Part shown: positions 45,609 to 54,362 of the stretch, one piece after another
Layout of the letters: the number at the start of each line of letters is the position of its first letter
Numbering within the stretch: the stretch's first letter is position 1
Source of the DNA: CALRQJ02 sp943370285
GTDB lineage: Bacteria > Bacteroidota > Bacteroidia > Chitinophagales > Chitinophagaceae
DNA: 64,000 nucleotides
Reading direction: 5' to 3'
Assembly: GCA_943370285.1 (NCBI GenBank)
Contig: CALRQJ020000002.1
Coordinates: forward strand, 186,001-250,000
The notes under the pieces: generated by a model
What the model was told of the DNA's origin: nothing
The model's input: only the letters and a program-made list of their open reading frames with translations
Databases searched by the model: none
Made by a program: the position numbers and the translations under genes

Positions 45609-45641
45609 TTTGCATAGGAAATAATGTGTAGCGTATATTTG
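45609..45641 (+). promoter_or_regulatory. promoter at left edge of accessory island
   Basis: TTTG (45609-45612), a 21-nt spacer and TATATTTG (45634-45641) give an exact Bacteroidota promoter match, 26 nt before the ATG at 45668. Confidence 0.6.
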
Positions 45642-45667
45642 TGTGTTAAGTGCCATTGTATGTCGAC

Positions 45668-46216
45668 ATGCAACCTATCCGAATAAATAAAAATAGACCT
45701 GAACTTAAAGAGCAACTAGACTTTTTAATAAAACAGGAATTTAGACTTGTTTATAGAAATTATAGAAATTTCCCCTATTACCTTATTGGCTGGACTTTTT
45801 TGACAATTCTATTGACACTCTTGCCCGATACAAAATTCCTTATTACACTCAAAGCTGTTATGATATTTCTTACCGGCCTGCTTTGGATCTGTTCACTGCT
45901 GTTCTTATTGACAATAATTTTTCGAAAATATAAGCGAATTGCCTGGCGGGACACAATGATTCAATACTGTTCTCAAAATGATACGGAAGCATTCATGAGT
46001 TTTGACAACGAGAAAATTTCCTTTGTGACAAATACCTACAAAACTGAGTTAAACTGGGACTACTACGCCAACTATGCGTTTGACAAAGATTCAATTTTTA
46101 TAATCCCTAGTCGAAATATCTACGAAGCGCTCTACTATTCCCAGACAGAAATTGGAGTTGACAATTTTGAAGCCTTAAAGACTTTAGCGACAGAAAAGCT
46201 CAATCAGATGCCTTAG
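45668..46216 (+). CDS. YcxB-like two-helix membrane protein
   Basis: A 182-residue protein with a short cytoplasmic start, two adjacent membrane segments (about 45-95) and a C-terminal soluble domain (FMSFDNEKISFVTNTYKTELNWDYYANY, SIFIIPSRNIYEALYYSQTEIG). That arrangement is typical of YcxB-like proteins. The function is unknown. The frame opens at GTG 45650; the ATG at 45668 is preferred. It has its own promoter. Confidence 0.7.
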   Translation: MQPIRINKNRPELKEQLDFLIKQEFRLVYRNYRNFPYYLIGWTFLTILLTLLPDTKFLITLKAVMIFLTGLLWICSLLFLLTIIFRKYKRIAWRDTMIQYCSQNDTEAFMSFDNEKISFVTNTYKTELNWDYYANYAFDKDSIFIIPSRNIYEALYYSQTEIGVDNFEALKTLATEKLNQMP

Positions 46217-46351
46217 CAAAACGGCACATAACATTGCATTGGCAATATGGCTGGGCGACGAATATACTCTCAGCTTTTTGTTCGCTAATCAGCTTCGGTT
46301 TCGGCAGACGAATAACGCCGAGCAACAGAATAAACAATGAGCTTTTGTATC
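46217..46351 (+). other. structured non-coding 3' tail (cassette-like), copy A
   Basis: This non-coding stretch after the YcxB-like gene is richer in G+C than its neighbours. It includes the word TCGGCAGACG at 46301-46310, preceded by GCTTCGGTT. The same word follows GCTTCACTTG at 49339-49348 after the CPBP gene, suggesting a shared element at gene ends in the island. Confidence 0.45.
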
Positions 46352-46461
46352 TGTCTCGTCCTGAAATAGGTTGACTACAAATCAATCATTTTATGGACTT
46401 AAAAGAACAGATTATTCAGGAGTATTTGCAAACTGGCAGTAAGTTTTATGGAAACTTCTAA
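46352..46461 (+). mobile_element. insertion-sequence end remnant with truncated transposase start
   Basis: The segment starts TGTCTCGTCCTGAAATAGG and continues GTTGACTA, then 30 nt later an ATG opens a 22-residue frame (MDLKEQIIQEYLQTGSKFYG, then NF and stop) that looks like the first residues of an IS3-type OrfA helix-turn-helix. The rest of the element is missing. A second copy of the end sequence lies at 47067-47100 in the same orientation. The family assignment is from memory of such elements. Confidence 0.55.
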
Positions 46462-46485
46462 CCAGTAGCATCTTTTTATAAAAAC

Positions 46486-47064
46486 ATGTCAAGACTTATA
46501 TCTATACCACTTTCCTTACTCATACTTGTTTCTTGCGGACAAAGAAAAACTGCTGGTGATAATAAAGACAACAAGCAAGACTCAATTGCTTATCTCAACA
46601 AATCCATTGCTTTTATAAACGAGATAATGTCGCAGGAATTAAAAGATTCGACATTTATCTTGGAGGACAAACCATTCAGCTTTGACTATTTCGACTGTTT
46701 GAATGAAGTTCTTACTGACACTGCTACTTATTCGAAACAGGAGATACAAAATTTAAAAGCCAAGAAGTTTTATAAGGTCAAACGTTGGGAAAAACAAAAT
46801 TTCCCAAATTTAAAATTTGTTAACGCTGACACTGTAAAATCAATATTTGAAGACAATGGTAAAGGATGGGACTATTTCTATAAACATATCGGACGAGAAT
46901 TTCATACTATCTCATATCCTATCTTTCTTAGAAACTTTACATATTGCTTGTTTTATAATGATAATAGTTGTGGGTGGCTGTGTGGTACAGGCAGGTTGAC
47001 ACTTTACAAATATGAGAAAGATAAGTGGACGGAAGTAAAATCCTATTGTAACTGGATTAGTTAA
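46486..47064 (+). CDS. hypothetical lipoprotein
   Basis: A 192-residue protein with a lipoprotein signal (ISIPLSLLILVSCGQ, Cys about 17). The mature part is rich in Lys, Asp and aromatic residues and ends with a conserved-looking NDNSCGWLCGTGRLTLYKYE and ...NWIS. I recognise no domain. It lies between two directly repeated IS-end remnants, the second starting 2 nt after its stop, which suggests it was carried in or bracketed by mobile DNA. Confidence 0.7.
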   Translation: MSRLISIPLSLLILVSCGQRKTAGDNKDNKQDSIAYLNKSIAFINEIMSQELKDSTFILEDKPFSFDYFDCLNEVLTDTATYSKQEIQNLKAKKFYKVKRWEKQNFPNLKFVNADTVKSIFEDNGKGWDYFYKHIGREFHTISYPIFLRNFTYCLFYNDNSCGWLCGTGRLTLYKYEKDKWTEVKSYCNWIS

Positions 47065-47066
47065 AC

Positions 47067-47100
47067 TGTCTTGTTCGAAATAGGTTGACTAAAAATCATC
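47067..47100 (+). mobile_element. second IS-end remnant
   Basis: TGTCTTGTTCGAAATAGG then TTGACTAAAAATC repeats, with few differences, the sequence at 46352. No transposase frame follows. The two ends are in direct orientation and flank the lipoprotein gene. Confidence 0.55.
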
Positions 47101-47223
47101 AACTTTTATTTATAAATTTAGCTTCAGGTTGCCGGGGCGGACAGAAGGCTATTTCCCAGCCTTCTCAAATACCTGCTCGTTGGCTGTAAGCTTATTGTCA
47201 TTGCATAATCTTAACTAACAAAA

Positions 47224-47727
47224 ATGAACTCACTATTACTTAAAAGACCCATAGCCTATTTTATTGACTTTATGATCGTATGGTGTGCTTGTGTTCTGCC
47301 GCAACTTATAGTATACTGGCTTTTCGACGGGATGCCTTTTAAATATTTTAACCAGCCTTATCATGTTTATTTTTGGGTTTTATTGACAGTTTCACTTCCT
47401 ATTTGGCTATATTTTATTCTACAAGAAATGTCAATTAAGCAATCTACAATTGGAAAACGGTTTATGCATTTAAAAGTGACAGATAACGATAATTTAAGAA
47501 TTAGTAAAAAGAAATCTTTTGTTAGAACATTCGTGAAATTATTGCCTTGGGAAATTACTCATATAGGACTAATTCCCATTTATTTTTCCAAAGACCCACA
47601 GCCAAGTATTGGCTTGTACTTAGCAAATGGACTTATTCTAATTTTTATAATTTACTTTATTATCAAAAAAGGTAAAATAGCAGTACACGATGTTCTGTCA
47701 AAGACAAGAGTAGTTTTAAATGTTTGA
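47224..47727 (+). CDS. RDD-family membrane protein
   Basis: A 167-residue protein with about four membrane helices. The N-terminal LLLKRPIAYFIDFMIVWCACVLPQL carries the Arg-Asp pattern of RDD proteins, and KQSTIGKRFMHLKVTDND follows the second helix as in that family. The function is unknown; some members are ion transporters. It sits in the accessory island. Confidence 0.82.
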   Translation: MNSLLLKRPIAYFIDFMIVWCACVLPQLIVYWLFDGMPFKYFNQPYHVYFWVLLTVSLPIWLYFILQEMSIKQSTIGKRFMHLKVTDNDNLRISKKKSFVRTFVKLLPWEITHIGLIPIYFSKDPQPSIGLYLANGLILIFIIYFIIKKGKIAVHDVLSKTRVVLNV

Positions 47728-47731
47728 GAGA

Positions 47732-47745
47732 AAGCCCTTGCCGTT
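47732..47745 (+). repeat. cassette-end word AAGCCCTTGCCGTT (copy C)
   Basis: AAGCCCTTGCCGTT lies 4 nt after the RDD gene stop. AAGCGCTTGCCGTT, 13 of 14 identical, occurs at 49372-49385 in the tail after the CPBP gene. Shared words at gene ends suggest a common recombination or mobile-end element. Confidence 0.5.
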
Positions 47746-47784
47746 CGTGGCCAGCATATCCCAACACCCTCAGCATTATACATT

Positions 47785-48108
47785 TCACTTTGTTGACATT
47801 TGCTTTTCACCCCAAGTTCTCATCAAACTAATAAACGGAATTAATTCTTTTCCTGTATCGGTAAGTGAGTATTCAACCTTTGGTGGAACTTCTAAATAAA
47901 CTTTTCTAACAATTAGTTCATCGGCTTCCAATTCTTTTAGCGTTTGCGTAAGCATTTTTGGTGTGATGCCTACCACTGCTCTATTTAATTCCCCATACCT
48001 CAAAAAACCATCTCTCAATATCCATAAAATTCGGCCCTTATACTTTCCACCAATCCGTTGGAAAGCATAATCAACTGCACAATGTGCCTTTTTACTATTA
48101 TTCTTCAT
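47785..48108 (-). CDS. HxlR-family redox/quinone-type regulator
   Basis: A 107-residue winged-helix regulator. C10 in HCAVDYAFQRIGGKYKGRIL is the N-terminal cysteine that in YodB/HypR-type HxlR proteins senses oxidants or quinones. LRYGELNRAVVGITPKMLTQTLKELEADELIVRKVY is the helix-turn-helix and wing, and EYSLTDTGKELIPFI follows. It is divergent from the CPBP gene, and an inverted-repeat operator lies between them. Confidence 0.92.
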   Translation of the reverse strand: MKNNSKKAHCAVDYAFQRIGGKYKGRILWILRDGFLRYGELNRAVVGITPKMLTQTLKELEADELIVRKVYLEVPPKVEYSLTDTGKELIPFISLMRTWGEKQMSTK

Positions 48109-48141
48109 TTATTAAAAAATATAAACTATTGATAATCAACA

Positions 48142-48182
48142 ATACTATCCTTTTAGTATGTAGGCTACTTTATTGTATGTAC
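48142..48182. promoter_or_regulatory. putative HxlR operator
   Basis: ATACTA/TAGTAT (48142-48159, 6-nt spacer), GTAGGCTAC (48160-48168) and GTATGTAC (48175-48182) form overlapping palindromes in the divergent gap. A likely CPBP promoter (TTG at 48186-48188, then TTTATTTG at 48206-48213) lies just beyond, so a bound regulator could block both directions. Confidence 0.5.
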
Positions 48183-48248
48183 TTGTTGTAAAGGTAATAA
48201 GGAGTTTTATTTGTAAAAAAATATTAAATACAATAAATAAAAAAAACA

Positions 48249-49124
48249 ATGAATGCATCAATTAAAAGCGTACTACATTTTCCATTAACAAAAATTATCA
48301 TCGGAATTGTCGTTCCTTTTTCGCTATTTGTCCTCATTCAAAACTTTGTTTTAAAACCATTTTTCTATAGCATTATTCAAGATAAAAATATTGCCAACCC
48401 AATTATTCATCTTATTTCCTTTTTGGTTTTACTGGCTGCATATTACTTTTTATTTCGTTTTTATGATAAAAGAGCAATAACAGAACTATCCATAAAATAT
48501 TTACCTAAAGAAATGTTTGGAGGATTTTTCTTAGGATTTTTCACCATTTCATTAGTGATTTTTATTTTATACGTATTAGGGTATTATCAAGCTTTTAGTA
48601 TTTCAACAGCGCATTATCCATTAAAGTTTTTCACGGTATTACTATTTGCTGCCATAGTTGAAGACCTGTTTCATAGAGGGTTAATCGTTCGTATCTGCGA
48701 AAATTGGTTAGGGACGCATCTCACCCTCGTCATTGCAATGTTAGTTGAAGTTCAACAACACTTTTTCAATCCAAATTTCAACCTATTCAGTCATTTCCTT
48801 ACTTTGATTTGGGGGTTTACTATGGCAATGATGTTTGTCTATACGAAAAGAATATGGCTGCCTTTTTTCTTCCATGTAGGCTGGAATTTCTCACAGCCTT
48901 TTTATGGCTCAAATCTTTCGGGGCTAAATGATATGGGCAGTATCATTCAATCAACATTTAATGGCCCTGATCTATTAACAGGTGGTGCAGTTGGAATTGA
49001 AGATTCAGTTATCACGGTATCTTTTTTATTATTTATTGGAATAGCACTTTATTATCTTGCCAAAAAAGAAGGCAAAATTGTAAAAGGCAAGTTGTTTACA
49101 AGACAAGCTGTTGTATCAAAATAA
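48249..49124 (+). CDS. CPBP-family intramembrane metalloprotease
   Basis: A 291-residue protein with about eight membrane helices. The CPBP motif 1 appears as EDLFHRG (Glu138, Asp139, Arg143; the usual form is EExxxR), and motif 3 as FFHVGWNF (His209, Asn213). Members include abortive-infection-like and bacteriocin-immunity proteases. It is divergent from an HxlR regulator with a redox cysteine, which probably controls it. Confidence 0.85.
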   Translation: MNASIKSVLHFPLTKIIIGIVVPFSLFVLIQNFVLKPFFYSIIQDKNIANPIIHLISFLVLLAAYYFLFRFYDKRAITELSIKYLPKEMFGGFFLGFFTISLVIFILYVLGYYQAFSISTAHYPLKFFTVLLFAAIVEDLFHRGLIVRICENWLGTHLTLVIAMLVEVQQHFFNPNFNLFSHFLTLIWGFTMAMMFVYTKRIWLPFFFHVGWNFSQPFYGSNLSGLNDMGSIIQSTFNGPDLLTGGAVGIEDSVITVSFLLFIGIALYYLAKKEGKIVKGKLFTRQAVVSK

Positions 49125-49477
49125 GCCATTTTCCCCCATCCGTTCAATGGTAAAACAGTGGCATAGACAAGAAATGATGGCCGCTCCTAGCGGACGGTTA
49201 AACGCATTCATCAAGCCCTCAACAAAAAATAGGCTGCCTATTATTACAAGGCTATACGAGTTATCAAACTGCGATGTAGGAAGCGGTTCAACCCAATCTG
49301 GTTTTAGTTTTTATTTTAAATTTTTTGGGCTTCACTTGTCGGCAGACGGAATGTTACATCCCCACAACCCCAAGCGCTTGCCGTTGTGCGGTATTTCATT
49401 AACTCCTATAAACTCACTTTACTCTTAATTATCTGAACTTTTTGATAAAAAAGTCCTTCAAGTCAAAATGATTTAAT
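49125..49477 (+). repeat. 395-nt gap: non-coding cassette-like tail (copy D)
   Basis: No convincing gene lies between the CPBP gene and 49520. The stretch has higher G+C than its surroundings, a small GCCGCTCC/GCGG-type hairpin near 49180, and near its end TCGGCAGACG (49339-49348) and AAGCGCTTGCCGTT (49372-49385), each matching a word at another gene end in this island. A 105-codon frame here lacks any protein-like pattern and is not called. Confidence 0.5.
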
Positions 49478-49485
49478 TAACTTTG
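49478..49485 (+). promoter_or_regulatory. -7 element before small membrane protein
   Basis: TAACTTTG matches TAnnTTTG exactly, 34 nt before the ATG at 49520. No -33 box is visible at the proper distance. Confidence 0.4.
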
Positions 49486-49519
49486 TATTTCAAAGTACTT
49501 TTAAATAAACTCTTAACGC

Positions 49520-49720
49520 ATGGAAAACAAAATCAGTCAAAAACTGAAAATCAACCGGGCTCTAGCTAGCCTAATAGTTCTTCTTGGAATTGTTCTAATT
49601 GTCTATATGATCAGTGTGGAAGGTGAACTTGGGGCTTTGCCACTTTTATTACTGATTACTGGAACAACATGGCTGCTTACAGTTCAATATCGAATAAATA
49701 AACAACTAAGAAACAAATAA
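49520..49720 (+). CDS. small two-helix membrane protein
   Basis: A 66-residue protein with two hydrophobic helices (ALASLIVLLGIVLIVYMI and LGALPLLLLITGTTWLLTV) joined by a short acidic loop, and basic ends. I recognise no family. A -7 promoter element precedes it. Confidence 0.55.
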   Translation: MENKISQKLKINRALASLIVLLGIVLIVYMISVEGELGALPLLLLITGTTWLLTVQYRINKQLRNK

Positions 49721-49746
49721 AAAAATGGAAATTTTAAATACAATAA

Positions 49747-50262
49747 GTGATTAACAATAGTCGCAGACAATTAACTTTATTTGTAGCACAAGCTGCTGCT
49801 GTAACTATTAAAAGTATTCGAGCAGCCTATAATCCAAGGCAAACTGAGCTCATCAAATGTCACGTTACCTTGTGTAGAGAAGACGAAATTCAAGACCTAG
49901 AAAAAGTAGTCAACAACCTATTACAGTTGTCACAGTCTGAACTTGTCATCCGATTTGGTAAGCCCATTCGGTTTGACGATGGAAAAGGCGTCTTACTGCC
50001 TGCAACCCCTGACAATCAGGCGTTTCAAACATTACGCAGTCAAGTTTTACAAGGCTTGTTTGAGGAACCAAGATTACATGAACCGCATATCACCTTAATG
50101 CATCCTAGAAATTCAACTTGTACGGACGAGATATTTGCAGCTATTTGTAACATCAATTTTCCTACCGAATTGGTGTTTAATCAAATAGACTTAATTGAAC
50201 AAGTGAATGGTGGCCCATGGGAAACCCTGCAAACATTTCCGCTAAGCGCTAAAAAAATGTAA
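49747..50262 (+). CDS. 2'-5' RNA ligase-like 2H phosphoesterase
   Basis: A 171-residue protein with the two HxT/S-type motifs of 2H phosphoesterases: HVTL at about 39-42 and HITL at about 114-117. This family cleaves or makes 2'-5' or cyclic phosphodiesters. The start is a GTG; no ATG in frame precedes the first motif at a sensible distance, so the N-terminus is uncertain. It is the last of the small island genes. Confidence 0.85.
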   Translation: MINNSRRQLTLFVAQAAAVTIKSIRAAYNPRQTELIKCHVTLCREDEIQDLEKVVNNLLQLSQSELVIRFGKPIRFDDGKGVLLPATPDNQAFQTLRSQVLQGLFEEPRLHEPHITLMHPRNSTCTDEIFAAICNINFPTELVFNQIDLIEQVNGGPWETLQTFPLSAKKM

Positions 50263-50316
50263 ACTTCACCAACACACAAATGGCAAAATGTATTCCATCT
50301 GCTGTAAGTTTACCCT

Positions 50317-51417
50317 ATGCGTTTTAAAAATATCAGCTATCTATTACTCTTACTGCTTACTTGTTGCCATACCAAAAAAGTACAGGTGTCAACCAACAAT
50401 AGCTCAACCATTGTTCGGGCTAAGTTTGAACCGGCCAATGGTGAATGTCTGTTGTTTGTGGGACAAGATTTAGGAGCAACCGGTGGACTTGATCAATACA
50501 AAGACGGTTATGTAGATCATTTTGCTGTTCCTGCCGGCGTCACTATCTATACAGGTTTTTCTCCTGGTTCAACTTCGTTTGGCTATTATCAACAAGGGAA
50601 TGATGGGCTTAAAACGATAGCCAATTGGGGTGCCGGAGATAACTGTGGGCAATGTTATGTAGATGATACCACTTACCAACACAGTATGTTGGCGATTGGC
50701 TTGTCAATAGTAGGCAATGAAAAAGCGATTGCTGCTGGTCGTCGCAACCACTTGATACAAGAACTTGCGGAATGGATCAAGCAAACAAAACGACCTGTTT
50801 TTCTTCGCATTGGTTATGAGTTTGATGGCTGGGATTGGAATCATTACAACAGAAAGTATTATTTAAAAGCTTGGAAACATATACACCAACAATTTAAAGC
50901 ATTGAACGTAGCTAATGTGGCATTGGTGTGGCAATCGAAAGGCAATGGTACAGGACAGGCTATGCTTGAAAAATGGTATCCGGGAGATGATGTAGTGGAC
51001 TGGTGTGGGTATTCTTATTTTCACAATCCTGATACAGCCATGCTGAATTTTGCCAGAAAGCACCATAAACCGGTGTTCATTGCCGAAGCAACGCCTGTTT
51101 TACACAATGGCGTTACATTTTCCAACACAAAACTGTCCGATTCCGCAATAGCAGAAAAAGCATGGCAAGAATGGTTTGTCCCCTTTTTTCGTACCCTAGA
51201 TGACAATAAAGATGTGATCAAAGCCTTCTCATATATCAATACCAACTGGTCAGCACAGCCCATGTGGGCCACTAATCCGGTGTTTCAACAAGTAGATTCC
51301 CGTATTCAAACAAGTACGTTTGTTGCAGAAAAATGGAAGCAAACCATCGCCAATCCCAGGTACCTGAAACCTAGTGCTGAGTTGTGGCATCGGTTAGGTT
51401 ATACTGTGGGAAAGTAA
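50317..51417 (+). CDS. GH26-like glycoside hydrolase lipoprotein
   Basis: A 366-residue secreted enzyme with a lipoprotein signal (ISYLLLLLLTCC, Cys16). The (beta/alpha)8 fold of GH26 is indicated by the acid/base Glu168 in VFLRIGYEFDGWDWNHY and the nucleophile Glu257 in PVFIAEATP. Also visible are VALVWQSKGNG and VVDWCGYSYF. GH26 includes beta-mannanases and related endo-glycanases; the substrate is uncertain. It lies at the right side of the island and is transcribed towards the surface-sugar genes. Confidence 0.85.
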   Translation: MRFKNISYLLLLLLTCCHTKKVQVSTNNSSTIVRAKFEPANGECLLFVGQDLGATGGLDQYKDGYVDHFAVPAGVTIYTGFSPGSTSFGYYQQGNDGLKTIANWGAGDNCGQCYVDDTTYQHSMLAIGLSIVGNEKAIAAGRRNHLIQELAEWIKQTKRPVFLRIGYEFDGWDWNHYNRKYYLKAWKHIHQQFKALNVANVALVWQSKGNGTGQAMLEKWYPGDDVVDWCGYSYFHNPDTAMLNFARKHHKPVFIAEATPVLHNGVTFSNTKLSDSAIAEKAWQEWFVPFFRTLDDNKDVIKAFSYINTNWSAQPMWATNPVFQQVDSRIQTSTFVAEKWKQTIANPRYLKPSAELWHRLGYTVGK

Positions 51418-51499
51418 GGGGTGGTTTGTTCGTCATTTAATGATTGGTGTAACCGGTGTCTTCTAACCCAACCAAGTGCATTAGAAAAGGGCCAACATT

Positions 51500-51523
51500 T
51501 CGGATTGTGGAGACACAATCCGA
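51500..51523. repeat. REP-like hairpin after GH26 gene
   Basis: TCGGATTGTG and CACAATCCGA form a perfect 10-bp stem around a GAGA loop. No T-run follows. The GTG-GAGA-CAC apex resembles REP-type hairpins I recall from Bacteroidota. The 294-nt gap to the next gene also holds a nested structure GGGCTT(51616)/AAGCCC(51657) enclosing ACTTGT/ACAAGT. I call no gene here. Confidence 0.6.
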
Positions 51524-51711
51524 GGGAAATAAATCTTGGTGAAATAACAGGAGACTTTCATAAACTTACACCAATCCAAATAAGCCTAAAGATGCAGTAT
51601 CGGCCCAAACCTAAAGGGCTTATTGACAGACTTGTTTTCCACAAGTTGACAAAGCCCAACAATTTGCTGTCATCCCATGTTATCTTTACCCACTAATTAA
51701 TCAGTTTGGCT

Positions 51712-52686
51712 ATGTTGAAAGTAGGCGTTTTTGGTACCGGACACTTAGGAAAATTCCATTTGAACAATTGGAAAGAAATGGAAGGTGTAAAATTGGTAGG
51801 CTTTTTTGATCCTAACAATGAAACTGCAAAAGAAATCACCGCTCAATACGGCATTAAACGGTTTAACGATGAAGATAAACTGATGGATGCCATTGATGCA
51901 GCCGATATTGTTGCCCCCACTAACCATCATTTTTATTTATGTGAAAAAGCCATCCGTAGGGGTAAACATGTGTTTGTAGAAAAACCTTTGGCCAATACCA
52001 TGGAAGAAGGCCGAAAATTGGTAGGCATGGCTAGAGAAGCGAATATTAAAATGCAGGTTGGGCATGTAGAACGGTTTAATCCTGCTTTTTTAGCCATTAA
52101 AGATGTGCCCTTGAACCCGATGTTTATTGAAGTGCATCGTTTGGCACAATTCAATCCGAGGGGAACAGAAGTAAGTGTAATTTTAGATTTAATGATTCAT
52201 GATATTGATATCATTTTGAGCTTGATTAAAAGCGATGTCAAAAGTATTTCGGCTAGTGGTGTAGCGGTGTTAACCGATACACCCGATATTGCTAACGTTA
52301 GAATAGAATTTAACAACGGCTGTGTAGCCAATCTTACCAGCAGTCGCATCAGCATGAAGAAAATGCGTAAGATGCGGTTGTTTCAAAAAGACTCTTACAT
52401 CGGTATAGACTTTTTAGAGAAGAAGACAGAAATCATCAAACTCAAACACCCTGATGATACCAATGTGTTTGCCTTTGATATTGAAACACATATGGGTAAA
52501 AAAACCATAGCTGTTGCCAATCCGGTAGTGCCACAAGCCAATGCGATAAAATTAGAATTAGAGGCATTTAGAGATGCTATTGTCAACAATACCCCAACAG
52601 TAGTGAGTGAAATTGATGGATTTTTAGCCATGGAAGTTGCCCACCAAATTCTAGAAAAAATAAGCAATACAAGGGTTTTAGCCTAG
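51712..52686 (+). CDS. Gfo/Idh/MocA-family oxidoreductase
   Basis: A 324-residue NAD(P)-dependent sugar oxidoreductase. The Rossmann motif [14 protein letters not shown] is at the start, the signature [11 protein letters not shown] at about residue 94, and the catalytic region [10 protein letters not shown] and [11 protein letters not shown] follow. The pattern resembles UDP-sugar 3-dehydrogenases, but the substrate is not certain. A TTG opens the frame at 51706; the ATG at 51712 is taken. The following polyprenyl-phosphate sugar transferase starts 4 nt downstream, so both act in surface-glycan synthesis. Confidence 0.9.
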   Translation: MLKVGVFGTGHLGKFHLNNWKEMEGVKLVGFFDPNNETAKEITAQYGIKRFNDEDKLMDAIDAADIVAPTNHHFYLCEKAIRRGKHVFVEKPLANTMEEGRKLVGMAREANIKMQVGHVERFNPAFLAIKDVPLNPMFIEVHRLAQFNPRGTEVSVILDLMIHDIDIILSLIKSDVKSISASGVAVLTDTPDIANVRIEFNNGCVANLTSSRISMKKMRKMRLFQKDSYIGIDFLEKKTEIIKLKHPDDTNVFAFDIETHMGKKTIAVANPVVPQANAIKLELEAFRDAIVNNTPTVVSEIDGFLAMEVAHQILEKISNTRVLA

Positions 52687-52690
52687 GCCG

Positions 52691-54112
52691 ATGAATAATA
52701 AACCACCGCTACATATTGCATTGTATGTGGCTGCAGATGCCATCAGTGCTTTTGCAGGATGGTGTGTATTTACCTATTACCGCCGTGTATTGCTGTTTGG
52801 TGCCGATGCCGATTGGAGCTTTATGACCAACGATCGTAATTTTCAATTGAGTTGGTTAGTGGTTACTTTATTTTGGCCCTTATTTTATGCCGCTACCGGT
52901 GCCTACAATCAATCTTTGTATAAAAAAAGTAGGCTCAACGAATTCACCACCACTTTCATCTCTGCACTTATTGGTTGTGTATTTATCTTTTTTGTGTTCA
53001 TCTTAAATGATAAGCAATACGATTATCATTATTATTACCAGGCATTTTTTGCTTTATTGGCCGTGCAATTTGTGTTAAACTTTGTTAGTCGTGCCATCTT
53101 ACTATCCATCGCTAAAAAACATTTGATTTCGGGCAAAGTGCAATTCAATACCATCATTGTTGGTAATAATGAACATGCCGTAAAAACATTTAAAGAGATA
53201 GAAAAAAACTTTGTTGGCTTGGGTTATCATATCAGCGGATACATTGCCACCAATCCAAATGCAAAAAATGGTTTGAGCAAATGGCTGCCTAACTTAGGTA
53301 GTATCGAAGCCTTAGATCGTTTAATTGAACAGCATCAAGTGGCTACTATCATTTTGGCATTAGATAAAACAGAAAGCAACATCACGGCACATTTAATCAA
53401 TAATTTAAGTGAGAAAGATGTTGACATTAAGCTGATTCCCAATACACTAGATATTTTGACCGGCTCGGTAAAAACGAGTAATGTTTTAGGGGCTTTGTTG
53501 ATGGATATTAACACCGGACTAATGCCACAATGGCAACAAAACTTAAAACGTTTGTTAGATGTGGTGATAGCATGTATGGCACTACTCTTATTATCGCCTT
53601 TGTTAGTGTTAATTGCGATCAGAACCAAGCTATCCTCCACCGGATCTATTTTTTACTTGCAACAACGCATTGGTTACAAAGGCAAACCCTTTACCATTTA
53701 TAAATTTAGATCGATGATGGCCGGTGCTGAGCAAAGCGGTCCGGCTTTATCATCAGACAATGACCCTCGTATTACCCGTTGGGGAAGAATTATGCGTAAA
53801 TGGCGGTTGGATGAATTGCCTCAATTATGGAATATTATTAAAGGCGATATGAGTTTGGTTGGCCCGAGGCCCGAACGACAGTTTTATATCGACCAAATAG
53901 CAACTATCAATCCCTATTATAAGTACTTATTGAAAGTAAAACCCGGATTAACCAGTTGGGGAATGGTGCAATTTGGCTATGCCTCTACAGTGGAGGAAAT
54001 GATTGAACGAATGGAATATGATTTGGTGTACATCGAAAATATTTCGTTGCTACTCGACTTTAAAATCATGATTCACACACTCCGAATTATTCTTGCCGGA
54101 AAAGGGAAATAG
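52691..54112 (+). CDS. polyprenyl-phosphate sugar-1-phosphate transferase (exopolysaccharide initiator)
   Basis: A 473-residue membrane enzyme starting lipid-linked glycan synthesis by moving a sugar phosphate onto undecaprenyl phosphate. Four to five N-terminal membrane segments and a Rossmann-like middle region ([19 protein letters not shown]) precede a WbaP/PglC-like catalytic domain (about 280-470): [51 protein letters not shown] and LVGPRPE. The sugar is unknown. It is cotranscribed with the oxidoreductase before it. Confidence 0.94.
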   Translation: MNNKPPLHIALYVAADAISAFAGWCVFTYYRRVLLFGADADWSFMTNDRNFQLSWLVVTLFWPLFYAATGAYNQSLYKKSRLNEFTTTFISALIGCVFIFFVFILNDKQYDYHYYYQAFFALLAVQFVLNFVSRAILLSIAKKHLISGKVQFNTIIVGNNEHAVKTFKEIEKNFVGLGYHISGYIATNPNAKNGLSKWLPNLGSIEALDRLIEQHQVATIILALDKTESNITAHLINNLSEKDVDIKLIPNTLDILTGSVKTSNVLGALLMDINTGLMPQWQQNLKRLLDVVIACMALLLLSPLLVLIAIRTKLSSTGSIFYLQQRIGYKGKPFTIYKFRSMMAGAEQSGPALSSDNDPRITRWGRIMRKWRLDELPQLWNIIKGDMSLVGPRPERQFYIDQIATINPYYKYLLKVKPGLTSWGMVQFGYASTVEEMIERMEYDLVYIENISLLLDFKIMIHTLRIILAGKGK

Positions 54113-54142
54113 ACGCTTTCAATGATTCTACTATTTCAGCAA

Positions 54143-54172
54143 AAAAATGAGGCCCCGATAGACATCGGGGCC
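54143..54172 (-). terminator. intrinsic terminator between sugar transferase and receptor genes
   Basis: GGCCCCGAT/ATCGGGGCC (54151-54172, 9 bp, loop AGAC) is followed on the minus strand by CA and seven Ts. It best serves the minus-strand receptor gene, about 190 nt after its stop, and could also stop plus-strand transcription less efficiently. Confidence 0.7.
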
Positions 54173-54362
54173 GTGTAAATTAATGCACATGAGAAACTTT
54201 ATAATTCGATTTGTATTGGTACTATTTTATTTTTAGTTGATATATTAATCTTCCATCGCACTACAAAAAGACACCAATCATTAGGCATTTTCATGTTATT
54301 CTTGATGACTGGATAAACTACAGTTTAAACGGATTGAACAATAGAATAATTCAACATTTTGT

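Noticed and set aside
49111..49428. 105-codon frame after the CPBP gene
   Set aside because: It crosses G+C-rich non-coding words shared with other gene ends, and its residues look random.
51421..51696. 91-codon frame between GH26 and the oxidoreductase
   Set aside because: It starts with GTG, is low in protein-like composition and overlaps strong hairpins, so it is more likely repeat or regulatory DNA.
54151..54172. GGCCCCGAT hairpin considered as a fifth copy of the palindromic element found in hisH/trpA/trpB
   Set aside because: The loop AGAC and the following T-run on the minus strand fit a terminator; the AAA-type core of the element is missing.
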